Origin: an uncultured Lysobacteraceae bacterium
GTDB taxonomy: Bacteria; Pseudomonadota; Gammaproteobacteria; Xanthomonadales; Rhodanobacteraceae
Direction of reading: 5' to 3'
Length of the DNA stretch: 12,520 nucleotides
Assembly (NCBI GenBank): GCA_946480705.1
Contig: CAMLLF010000037.1
Coordinates: 1 to 12,520 of the forward strand
Shown here: piece after piece, positions 6,476-12,520 of the stretch
How positions within the stretch are numbered: position 1 is the first letter of the stretch
How the letters are laid out: the number at the start of each line of letters is the position of its first letter
Made by a program: the position numbers and the translations under genes
Notes under the pieces: generated by a model
What the model saw: the letters and a program-made list of their open reading frames with translations, nothing else
Databases searched by the model: none
What the model was told of the DNA's origin: nothing

Positions 6476-6724
6476 ATGATTCTTAGAAAATATCATGTTG
6501 TATACAGTGAGGCGTTCGAGGCCTGGGAGCTGCGCAGGCTTGCCGCCGACGAGACGCCGGAGCTGGTCGCGCGCTATCCGACGCGCGAAGCGGCGGTCTG
6601 CGGCTGCAAGCAGTATTGCGGCAGACAGCGCTGCACCGGTTGGGTTGCCGATCTGCTCGCCTACGACCGCGACGGCCGGCTCGCCTTCGAACAGCTGTTC
6701 GATCCGGGTCTGGCCGTTTGCTGA
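6476..6724 (+). CDS. Small DUF2188-like protein with a cysteine cluster
   Basis: 82 aa from ATG 6476, with AGGGA (6464-6468) 7 nt upstream; an in-frame ATG at 6443 is a possible but weaker start. The layout resembles DUF2188: an N-terminal strand (KYHVVYSEAFEAWELRRL, 5-22), a helix opening with YPTREAAV (34-41), and a second strand pair with DRDGRLAFEQLFDP (64-77). Unusual for such a domain are four clustered cysteines in C-x-C-x3-C-x4-C spacing (C42, C44, C48, C53) in the helix region, plus a C-terminal Cys82. They could bind metal or form disulphides. No signal peptide or membrane segment. Function unknown. It converges with the GFA gene with only 28 bp between their stops. Confidence 0.65.
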   Translation: MILRKYHVVYSEAFEAWELRRLAADETPELVARYPTREAAVCGCKQYCGRQRCTGWVADLLAYDRDGRLAFEQLFDPGLAVC

Positions 6725-6752
6725 GCGCGGTCGCTGCGGCGGAAACCGATGC

Positions 6753-7133
6753 TTATTGCGCCTTCTGCGGCAACCCGTCGGTGATTTCGTAGTAGTCGCC
6801 CTTGTCGGCGACGAAGATGTGCATCGCGATCGAGGTCTGCGTCGGCGCGTCGAACGCACCCATCGCGACCGCGATCCGGTCGCGACCGGCCGCATCCCAG
6901 AACAGCGCGGCGCCGCACGTCGAACAGAAGCCGCGGCGTACCTTGGGCGAGGACTGGAACCAGGTCAGATGGTCGGCACCATGGACGGTGAGGTCGGTGC
7001 GGACGACGTCGGTCGATACCCAGTAGTGGCCGGACTGCTTGCGGCAGAGCGAGCAATGGCAGGCATCGGGTCGGTGCAGCGGCGCTGAGACCTCGAAGCG
7101 GACGGCGCCGCAAAGACAGGAACCCGTGTGCAT
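6753..7133 (-). CDS. GFA/CENP-V family zinc protein
   Basis: 126 aa, matching in full the family of glutathione-dependent formaldehyde-activating enzyme (Gfa). Zinc-ligand motifs are all present: C6-L-C8-G-A-V near the start, C25-H-C27-x2-C30 (CHCSLCRKQSG), and C70-x2-C73 (GFCSTCGAALFW). In Gfa some of these cysteines form a structural zinc site and the CHC-x2-C group the second site. Most members with this layout have no tested substrate, so formaldehyde or glutathione handling is only one possibility. It is the last gene of the tight minus-strand cluster, 17 nt after the 3-TM protein gene, with only a distant GAGG as ribosome site. A thiol/aldehyde chemistry role alongside cytochromes would be plausible but is not shown. 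Confidence 0.85.
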   Translation of the reverse strand: MHTGSCLCGAVRFEVSAPLHRPDACHCSLCRKQSGHYWVSTDVVRTDLTVHGADHLTWFQSSPKVRRGFCSTCGAALFWDAAGRDRIAVAMGAFDAPTQTSIAMHIFVADKGDYYEITDGLPQKAQ

Positions 7134-7150
7134 GATGCGGCGGCCTCGTC

Positions 7151-7462
7151 TCAGGGAAGCCGCGATGCTCGGCTACGCCGCGCGATGAATGCAAGCGCGA
7201 GCGCGAGCAGGAACAGGCCGTAGCCGACGAGACTCGCGAGCACCTGCTTCCAGATCGCCCCTGCAGCCGGATCGGCCGCATCGAAACTCCAGTAGCCGCC
7301 GAGCGTCGCGGCGAGCAGCGCGAGCGCAAGCGCCGCGACGTCGAATGCGCGCTGCGCGGCCGTCGCCGGCTTGCGGCGCGTGCGCCAGTACACGATGCCG
7401 AGCACGAGATACCACGGCAGCAAGAGGATCAGGGACAGGTTCAGTGTGACGAGGCGGCTCAT
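7151..7462 (-). CDS. Small membrane protein with three predicted TM segments
   Basis: 103 aa with hydrophobic stretches at about 5-26 (ends WRTRRK), 41-58 and 72-94 (ends ARRSRASR). The basic residues after segments 1 and 3 suggest those ends face the cytoplasm. GGTGAG lies 4 nt before the ATG. It starts 3 nt after the stop of the DUF2909 gene, so it is surely in the same transcript. I do not recognise a named family. Position next to a DUF2909 protein and behind two cytochromes suggests a membrane accessory role in respiration (inference). Confidence 0.75.
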   Translation of the reverse strand: MSRLVTLNLSLILLLPWYLVLGIVYWRTRRKPATAAQRAFDVAALALALLAATLGGYWSFDAADPAAGAIWKQVLASLVGYGLFLLALALAFIARRSRASRLP

Positions 7463-7465
7463 GGC

Positions 7466-7672
7466 TCACCCGCTCACGCCGTGCGGCTGCACGAAGCCGG
7501 TCGCGATGCCCGCGAGCACCAGCAGCACGAGCAGCACCGACAGCGCGATCCGGCGCGTCAGCGCCCTGACCATGCGCGCGCTGCCGCCCTTGTCGGTCAT
7601 CATGAAATACAGGCCCGCGCCGAGGTTGTAGACGATGACGGCGAGGAAGGCGAGAACGACCAGGGTTTTCAT
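7466..7672 (-). CDS. Twin-transmembrane protein, DUF2909 family
   Basis: 68 aa. Two hydrophobic helices (about 3-22 and 42-61) are joined by a basic loop: FMMTDKGGSARMVRALTRR (23-41). It ends FVQPHGVSG. The layout M-K-T-L, hydrophobic helix, M-x-D-K/G, R-x-V/L-R-A-L-T-x-R, helix, QPHG is that of the DUF2909 'twin transmembrane protein' family, which as I recall is usually found beside cytochrome c oxidase and SURF1-type assembly genes. That supports a respiratory context. The ATG overlaps the MocR stop by 4 bp, and a GAGG lies about 9 nt upstream. It is easily missed because a longer, unrelated reading frame start lies upstream in the same frame. Confidence 0.82.
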   Translation of the reverse strand: MKTLVVLAFLAVIVYNLGAGLYFMMTDKGGSARMVRALTRRIALSVLLVLLVLAGIATGFVQPHGVSG

Positions 7673-9090
7673 GCGGTGGACCTCGTGAGTTCGTGAGCGA
7701 GCGCGCCGAGCCGGCGCAGCGCCGGCAGCACAGCGTCCGCGGCGTGGCCGCAATTGATGCGCAGGCAGTCGCTGAAGCGCAGATCCGGCGAAAAGATGTG
7801 GCCCGGCGCGAAGCCGATGCCGTTGCGCAGCGCGGCCTCGTGCAGGCGCATCGCGTCGAGGCCCGCAGGCAGTGCGAGCCAGAGGAAATAGCCGCCGCGC
7901 GGCCGCGTCAGCCGCGAGCCCGGCGGAAACGCGGTCTCGACGACCTGCATCGCGGCGTTCATGCGCGCCGCGAGCGAGGCGCGCAGCCGGCGCAGATGGC
8001 GGTCGTAGCCGCCGTCCTCGAGATAGTGCAGCACCGCGGTCTGCGCCGGCACCGAGGCCGCCATCGTCGTCATGAGCACGAGCCGCTGGATACGCTGCGC
8101 CTCGCGTCCCGCAGCGATCCAGCCGACGCGGTAGCCCGGCGCGAGGCATTTGGAAAACGAGGAACAATGCAGCACGAGGCCGGCCTCGTCGTAGGCCTTG
8201 GCCGGACGCGGACGCTGCGAGCCGAAATAGAGTTCGCCGTAGACGTCGTCCTCGATCAGCGGCACCGCATGCCGCGCGAGCAGCGCGACGAGCGCGCGCT
8301 TGCGCGCTTCGGGCATGAGGCAGCCCAGCGGGTTCTGGAACGTCGGCATGAGCCAGCAGGCGGCGATGCGCGTGCGCGACAGCGCATCGGCGAGTGCGTC
8401 GACGTCGATGCCGTGTTCGGGATCGGTGCGGATCTGCAGCGCCTTGAGCTTCAGGCGCTCGATCGCCTGCAGCGCCGCGTAGAACGCCGGCGACTCGATC
8501 GCGACCGTGTCGCCGGGCTGCGTCACGGCCTGCAGGGCGGCATTCAGCGCTTCGAGCGCGCCGTTGGTCACGACGATCTCGTCGGGCCGAAGCCGGATAC
8601 CGTCTATGCGATAACGCAGCGCGATCTGCTCGCGCAGCCGCGGATTGCCGGGCGCGAGGTTCTCGACGATGGTTTCCGGCGCGAGCCGGCGCAGTCCTTT
8701 CGCGGCCGCTTTCGCGAGTTGCGCGAGCGGAAACAGATCGGGCCCCGGAAACGCCGAGCCCAGCGGTGCGGCATGGCCCGAGCGCGCCGCGCCGAGCACG
8801 GCGAAAACGAGGTCGCTGACCGTGACTTCGCCGGCTTCGCCGCCGGGCGCTGCAACCGGGACGTCGGGCATGCGCGCGGCGGAGGTCGCCGCGACGTAGA
8901 ACCCCGACTGCGGACGCGCCTGGATCAGTCCTTCGCGTTCGAGCTTCTGATAGGCCTGGAACACCGTGGACGCGCTGACGCCGCGGCGCGCACGCGCTTC
9001 GCGCACGGACGGCAGCCGATCGCCGGGGGCGAGCTGGCCGTCCTCGATCAGGGCCGCGATTTCCGCGGCATAGCGCTCGTAGAGTTTCAT
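7669..9090 (-). CDS. MocR-type transcriptional regulator (GntR wHTH + class I aminotransferase fold)
   Basis: 473 aa. Residues 1-68 are a GntR-type winged helix-turn-helix (LAPGDRLPSVREARARRGVSASTV..AYQKLEREGLI, then the wing GFYV). A linker follows to about 100, then a fold-type I PLP-binding aminotransferase domain. Visible cofactor residues: N253 in PTFQNPLG, D281/D282 and Y284 in EDDVYGELY, the Schiff-base lysine K314 in SSFSKCLAPGYRVGW, and R444 in RINCG. MocR proteins use PLP as an effector-sensing cofactor to control genes of vitamin B6, amino-acid or related metabolism; the ligand here is unknown. It starts 2 nt after the triheme cytochrome stop, with no clear ribosome site, and its stop overlaps the next ATG. 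It is thus embedded in the cytochrome operon rather than divergent, as MocR regulators often are. It may control its own operon through repeats upstream of 11086. Confidence 0.88.
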   Translation of the reverse strand: MKLYERYAAEIAALIEDGQLAPGDRLPSVREARARRGVSASTVFQAYQKLEREGLIQARPQSGFYVAATSAARMPDVPVAAPGGEAGEVTVSDLVFAVLGAARSGHAAPLGSAFPGPDLFPLAQLAKAAAKGLRRLAPETIVENLAPGNPRLREQIALRYRIDGIRLRPDEIVVTNGALEALNAALQAVTQPGDTVAIESPAFYAALQAIERLKLKALQIRTDPEHGIDVDALADALSRTRIAACWLMPTFQNPLGCLMPEARKRALVALLARHAVPLIEDDVYGELYFGSQRPRPAKAYDEAGLVLHCSSFSKCLAPGYRVGWIAAGREAQRIQRLVLMTTMAASVPAQTAVLHYLEDGGYDRHLRRLRASLAARMNAAMQVVETAFPPGSRLTRPRGGYFLWLALPAGLDAMRLHEAALRNGIGFAPGHIFSPDLRFSDCLRINCGHAADAVLPALRRLGALAHELTRSTA

Positions 9091-9092
9091 CG

Positions 9093-10376
9093 TCAGCGCT
9101 CGTCGATGCCGCCCCAGGCGCCGACGTCGGCGGCGTCGACGGGTCTCGGGGCGTCGCCCCAGCGCGCGCGCAGCGTGCTGACGAGCGCGGCGACTTCGGC
9201 CGGCGACAGCGTCTGTGCGAACGGCGGCATGGTGTAGGGAGCCGGGTTCTGCGGCGTCGCCGGAGCGGCGGCGCCGAACAGCACGAGCTTGATCGCGTTG
9301 ATCGGGTCCGGGTTGGTCAATGCGGATGAATTCGCGAGCGCGGGATATTTGCCGGATTCGCCGCGGCCGTCATCGCCATGGCAGTCGGCGCAATGCTCGC
9401 GATACAGGCGATCGCCGAGCGCGCGCTGTCCTGACGGCAACTGCCAGCGCGCGGTCTCGCGCACCGGCGGAACCGCCGGCAGCGCGCGAAGATAGGTTTC
9501 CACCGCGTCGGCGTCGGCTGCGTCGAGGTGCTGCAGGTTCTGCGCGATCACATCGGCCATCTTGCCGTAGGCCGCACGTCCGTCGACGGCCGCACCGCGC
9601 AGGTACTTCGCGACCGCGCCCGGCGCGTAGTGCGCGAGCGTCTGCGCGTTCAGCGCCGGCGCGTACCAGCCGCGCACGCGGCCTCCGCCGAGCTGCCGGC
9701 CCGGCGCGAGCGACGCGAACGTGCCGCGCGTGCCGTGGCAGACCGCGCAGTGACCGATGCCTTCGACGATCGCCGCGCCGCGCTGCAGCGGGGTGGCTTC
9801 CGCGACGGCAGGCAGCGGCGGCGCGGGTCGGTAGTAGAGCAGGCGCCAGGCGGTCATCGCGCCGGGCAGGTTCGCGGGAAATTCCAGCGCATCGGGCGGC
9901 GGCGTCGTCGGCACGGCCGGCACGCCGGCGAGATAGGCGAACAAGGCGTCGAGTTCCGCATCGCTCAGACGCGAAAAATTCGCATACGGAAATACCGGCG
10001 ACTGCACGCCGTTGCGACTGACGCCGTGACGCATCGCGTGGCGGAATTCGGCCGCCGACCACGCGCCGATGCCGTGCTGCGGATCGGCGGTGAGATTGCT
10101 GCTGTAGATCGTGCCGTAGGGCGTGACGAACGCGCGCCCGCCGGCATACGGCGCGCCGCCGAACGCGGTATGGCAGCCGGCGCAGTTGCCGAGCCGCGCG
10201 AGCGCGCGTCCGCGTTCGATCACCGTCGCGTCGGTCGGAACGATGCGGGCTTCGCCCTGCGGTACGCGATACGGCGTCATGCCGCCCTGGCGCGCGAACA
10301 TCAGCAGCAGCCAGGCCGTTGCGAACAGCGCGAGCGGCAGAATGCACGCAACGAGCAGCAGGCGCCGGCGCGTCAT
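9093..10376 (-). CDS. Membrane-anchored triheme cytochrome c
   Basis: 427 aa. An N-terminal hydrophobic segment (about 5-27, after MTRRR) is a signal peptide or anchor, placing the rest in the periplasm. Three c-type haem motifs: C65-AG-C68-H69, C210-AV-C213-H214 and C329-AD-C332-H333. The domain order and features (NLTADPQHGIGAWSAAEF near 94-111, LSDAELDALFAYLAGVP at 137-153, TMPPFAQ with M383 at 382-387) match the cytochrome c subunit of membrane alcohol, gluconate or molybdenum aldehyde dehydrogenases, which passes electrons to ubiquinone or to oxidases. No catalytic partner is in the window. In domain 1 the place where relatives have P-A-M-P-Y reads P-V-F-P-Y (128-131), so the sixth ligand of haem 1 is not obvious. 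It overlaps the diheme cytochrome gene by 4 bp (ATGA). Function as an electron carrier is firm; the partner enzyme is not known. Confidence 0.88.
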   Translation of the reverse strand: MTRRRLLLVACILPLALFATAWLLLMFARQGGMTPYRVPQGEARIVPTDATVIERGRALARLGNCAGCHTAFGGAPYAGGRAFVTPYGTIYSSNLTADPQHGIGAWSAAEFRHAMRHGVSRNGVQSPVFPYANFSRLSDAELDALFAYLAGVPAVPTTPPPDALEFPANLPGAMTAWRLLYYRPAPPLPAVAEATPLQRGAAIVEGIGHCAVCHGTRGTFASLAPGRQLGGGRVRGWYAPALNAQTLAHYAPGAVAKYLRGAAVDGRAAYGKMADVIAQNLQHLDAADADAVETYLRALPAVPPVRETARWQLPSGQRALGDRLYREHCADCHGDDGRGESGKYPALANSSALTNPDPINAIKLVLFGAAAPATPQNPAPYTMPPFAQTLSPAEVAALVSTLRARWGDAPRPVDAADVGAWGGIDER

Positions 10377-11086
10377 GGCTGCACCGCCGCGTGCGGCAGA
10401 TCGGCGCAGGCCTGCGGCGGCACGAAGCTGCCGGCCGGCGCCGGGCGCAAGGCCTCGGTATGTTGCTGCGCCGACAGCCAGGCCGCGATCGCGCGGATCT
10501 CGGCCGGTTCCAGCGCGCGCGCGATCGAGGCCATGCAGTCGGGCTGCCGCGCCGTGCGCACGCCGGTGCGCCAGCCGCCGAACTGCGCGACGACGTATTC
10601 CTCGGGCAGCGCGACCAGTGCGGGAATCGCGGGCTCGAGTCCGGCGAGATCCGCGCCGTGGCAGGCGGCGCACGCGGGAATCCCGCGCGTTGCGTCGCCG
10701 TCGGCGATCAAGGCCTGCGCGCGCCGCGCCAGGGCCGGATCGATCTTCTTCGGCGCCGCATCCGGCGGATTCGCGCGCGGCGGCAGCGCGGCGAAATGCG
10801 TGGCGATGCGTTCGAGGTACGCGTCGTCCATGTTGCGCATGAGCCAGCCCATCTGCGGATAGTTGCGCCCGCCGTCGCGGAATGCGCGGAGCTGGCTGAG
10901 CAGGTAGCCGGCCGGCTTGCCGGCGAGGTGCGGGTAGTACTCCGACGCCGTGCGGCCTTCGCCCCGGGCGCCGTGACAGGCGCTGCACGCGGCAAGCCGT
11001 TCGGTCAGATCGCCGGCGTCATCCGCGGCGAACCCGGGCGTCGCGAGCATCGAGATCAGCAGAAGCAGCGGGCGGCACGTTTTCAT
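10373..11086 (-). CDS. Periplasmic diheme cytochrome c (c4-like)
   Basis: 237 aa. A signal peptide ends at about residue 20 (ATPGFA then ADDAG). Two cytochrome domains carry C34-SA-C37-H38 and C139-AA-C142-H143. Around each are c4-like features: YYPHLAGKPAGYLLSQLRAFRDG (50-72), and likely axial methionines among M79/M83/M86 for haem 1 and M185 for haem 2 (DCMASIARALEPAEI). The tail from about 207 is Pro/Ala-rich. It should shuttle electrons in the periplasm, probably with the triheme cytochrome encoded next. It is the first gene of the six-gene cluster; upstream are 89 bp that must hold the promoter, with three AACTGA repeats. The ribosome site is weak (ACGG just before the ATG). Confidence 0.87.
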   Translation of the reverse strand: MKTCRPLLLLISMLATPGFAADDAGDLTERLAACSACHGARGEGRTASEYYPHLAGKPAGYLLSQLRAFRDGGRNYPQMGWLMRNMDDAYLERIATHFAALPPRANPPDAAPKKIDPALARRAQALIADGDATRGIPACAACHGADLAGLEPAIPALVALPEEYVVAQFGGWRTGVRTARQPDCMASIARALEPAEIRAIAAWLSAQQHTEALRPAPAGSFVPPQACADLPHAAVQP

Positions 11087-11104
11087 GCCGTTATGGTGAC
11101 CGTA

Positions 11105-11155
11105 TCAGTTGTATCGGAACAGCGTCAGTTACCCGCGTGTTCCACCGGATCAGTT
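11105..11155 (-). promoter_or_regulatory. Three AACTGA direct repeats upstream of the cytochrome operon
   Basis: On the minus strand AACTGA occurs at 11155-11150, 11130-11125 and 11110-11105, i.e. 25 and 20 bp apart, ending 18 bp before the start codon of the diheme cytochrome. GATAC also occurs twice, 9 bp apart (11115-11111 and 11106-11102). A small inverted repeat CCGGA/TCCGG (11145-11149/11155-11159) follows the hybrid-kinase stop. The region is the only sizeable gap before the operon, so it should carry the promoter and any operator. Confidence 0.35.
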
Positions 11156-11175
11156 CCGGCTGCGTGCGGCACGCA

Positions 11176-12520
11176 TCACGTGCGCTCGGCTCCGTCGGTC
11201 GAGTCCTGCGCTGCCTCGCCGGCGCGTCCGCGCGCGTCGCGCGCGCGCAGGCCCGACTCGATGCTGCGCACGATCTCGTCGATGTCGGCGGGCTTGCCGA
11301 AATGCGCATCGAAGCCCGCGCGCAGGGCTTCGTCGCGTTCACCGAGCGAGGCGAAGCCGGTCAGTGCGATCGCATAGCGACGCTGCGTGCCCGCGGCGTC
11401 TTCACGGCGTCGCAGCGCGCGGGCGAGTTCGTAGCCGTCCATGCGCGGCATCGCGATGTCGGCGACCATCACATCGAAATGGCGGCGCGCGAGCTGGTCG
11501 AGCGCGTCGAAGGCGTCGCCCGCGGTGGTGACGATCGCGCCCAGCGTGCCGAACAGCATCGCCAGCGCGTCGCGGCCCGAGGCTTCGTCGTCGACGACGA
11601 GAATGCTCACGCCGGCCAGCGACGACGGTGCCGGCGACGAGGACTGCGCGAGACCGCGCGAGCCGTCGAGCGAACTCGGCGTCAGCGGCAGACGGACCAC
11701 GAAACGCGCGCCGCGTCCCGTTCCCTCGCTGCTGGCCGTGACGGTGCCGCCGTGAGCGTCGATCAGGTTGCGCACGATCGCGAGGCCGAGGCCCATGCCG
11801 CCGAATTCGCGCGTCTTCGTGATGTCGCGCTGGCTGAAGCGGTCGAACACGCGCGGCAGTTCGTCCGCGGCGATGCCGATGCCGGTGTCGGATACTGAAA
11901 CCTCGACATGCATGTCGACGCGCGCGAGCGTGATGTCGATGTGGCCGCCGGCCGGTGTGAACTTGACCGCGTTCTCGAGCAAGTTGCCGAAGATTTGCTG
12001 CAGCCGGCGCAGATCGCCGGTCACGACCGCCGGCTGATTCACCCCGGATGCCGACAGCGTCTTGTTTTCTTCGGCCGCCCTCGGCGCAACGGCCTCGACG
12101 ACCGAGCGGCGCAGGTCGAGCACGAGGCTGCCGCTCGTGATGCGGGATATGTCGAGCAGGTCGTTGATGAGCTGCGCCTGCGTGCGGCAGCTGCGGTCGA
12201 TCGCGTCGACGCCGAGCGCGGCCTTCGGATGCAGTTCGGTCACGCCGACGACGCGCAGCACCTGCAGCCAGTTCGCGATGACGTTGAGCGGCGCGCGCAG
12301 TTCGTGGCTGACCAGCGCGAGAAAATCGTTCTTCGCCGCATTCGCGCGCTCGGACTCGACGCGCGCGCGGTTGGCGACGTCGAGCGCGATCTTCAGATGA
12401 TGGATGTCCTGCAGTGCGAGCACCGCGCCGTCGATGCGGCTTTCGCTGGTCTGGTACGCGCGCGCCCAGAGCACGTACCAGTTGCCGCCGCTGCCCTGGA
12501 CCTCGCGTTCGACCGGACGC
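11176..12520 (-). CDS. PAS-hybrid sensor histidine kinase, C-terminal part (partial)
   Basis: 447 codons are visible, open at the right edge; the GTG at 12472-12474 is internal, since the frame continues upstream with PAS-like sequence (NWYVLWARAYQTSESRIDG then VLALQDI). Order, numbering from the first visible residue: end of a PAS domain (1 to about 40); a coiled linker; HisKA with phospho-histidine H72 in VSHELRAPLNVI; HATPase with N183 in NLLENAVKF, DTGIG (211-215), FDRFSQRD and GMGLGLAIV (from 241); then a receiver with D310/D311, phospho-acceptor D354 in ADIAMPRMDG, T387 and K409. All catalytic residues are intact. It is a membrane-free module as far as seen. The PAS segment resembles that of CheB/CheR-PAS hybrid kinases, so the missing N-terminus may carry such domains. 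It ends 89 bp before the cytochrome operon, same strand. Confidence 0.88.
   Translation of the reverse strand, partial: RPVEREVQGSGGNWYVLWARAYQTSESRIDGAVLALQDIHHLKIALDVANRARVESERANAAKNDFLALVSHELRAPLNVIANWLQVLRVVGVTELHPKAALGVDAIDRSCRTQAQLINDLLDISRITSGSLVLDLRRSVVEAVAPRAAEENKTLSASGVNQPAVVTGDLRRLQQIFGNLLENAVKFTPAGGHIDITLARVDMHVEVSVSDTGIGIAADELPRVFDRFSQRDITKTREFGGMGLGLAIVRNLIDAHGGTVTASSEGTGRGARFVVRLPLTPSSLDGSRGLAQSSSPAPSSLAGVSILVVDDEASGRDALAMLFGTLGAIVTTAGDAFDALDQLARRHFDVMVADIAMPRMDGYELARALRRREDAAGTQRRYAIALTGFASLGERDEALRAGFDAHFGKPADIDEIVRSIESGLRARDARGRAGEAAQDSTDGAERT

Noticed and set aside
7673..8167. Upstream extension of the DUF2909 frame (233 codons)
   Set aside because: The extension runs through MocR coding sequence in another frame; the DUF2909 family begins at MKTLVVL.
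7693..9237. 514-codon plus-strand frame opposite the MocR gene
   Set aside because: Arg/Gln/Glu-rich shadow of a well-supported minus-strand gene, with no domain signature.
10377..10988. Longer start for the triheme cytochrome gene
   Set aside because: The extension overlaps the diheme cytochrome gene and is Arg-rich; the start MTRRR leads directly into a signal/anchor segment.
12472..12474. GTG as start of the hybrid kinase
   Set aside because: The frame continues upstream to the window edge with PAS-domain sequence, so the gene is partial rather than starting here.

Overview
This is a GC-rich chromosomal segment with dense, conventional bacterial coding. The gene content (RecQ, a twin-transmembrane DUF2909 protein, multiheme cytochromes c, a MocR regulator, a PAS/hybrid histidine kinase) and a Clp/CRP-like site suggest a gammaproteobacterium. 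Lysobacterales/Xanthomonadales or relatives is my best guess, made from family recall rather than any search. I see no tRNA, rRNA, CRISPR array, insertion sequence or phage gene.

Left part (1-5000): the 3' end of recQ is followed by a long hairpin. Two minus-strand genes come next: a secreted SnoaL/DUF4440-like protein and an uncharacterised polytopic membrane protein. Divergent from them is a two-gene plus-strand operon overlapping by 4 bp. It encodes a DEAH-type helicase with a C-terminal DUF1998 Cys4 motif and a DEDD-type exonuclease. This pair matches MrfA-MrfB (YprA-YprB), the mitomycin-lesion repair pair known from Bacillus subtilis. With recQ, the region looks like a DNA-repair neighbourhood.

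Middle (5001-6752): a 305-bp non-coding stretch with structured elements lies between the convergent mrfB and a 91-aa unknown gene. The 91-aa gene and a single-domain response regulator diverge from a shared 248-bp upstream region. That region carries a CRP/Clp-like palindrome and a second, perfect 8-bp inverted repeat. A small DUF2188-like, cysteine-rich protein follows.

Right part (6753-11086, minus strand): six tightly packed genes read diheme cytochrome c, triheme membrane cytochrome c, MocR-type PLP-dependent regulator, DUF2909 twin-TM protein, 3-TM protein and GFA/CENP-V zinc protein. Two junctions are 4-bp ATGA overlaps; the others are gaps of 2, 3 and 17 nt. They very likely form one operon for an electron-transfer module, but no dehydrogenase catalytic subunit is in the window. 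Its upstream region carries three AACTGA direct repeats.

Right edge (11176-12520): the C-terminal part of a PAS-HisKA-HATPase-receiver hybrid kinase, cut by the window end. Its receiver resembles the stand-alone receiver near position 6000, so the two may belong to related signalling pathways.

Nothing here is clearly a new defence or mobile system. The items most worth following up are the Gram-negative MrfAB pair and the cytochrome/MocR/DUF2909 operon.
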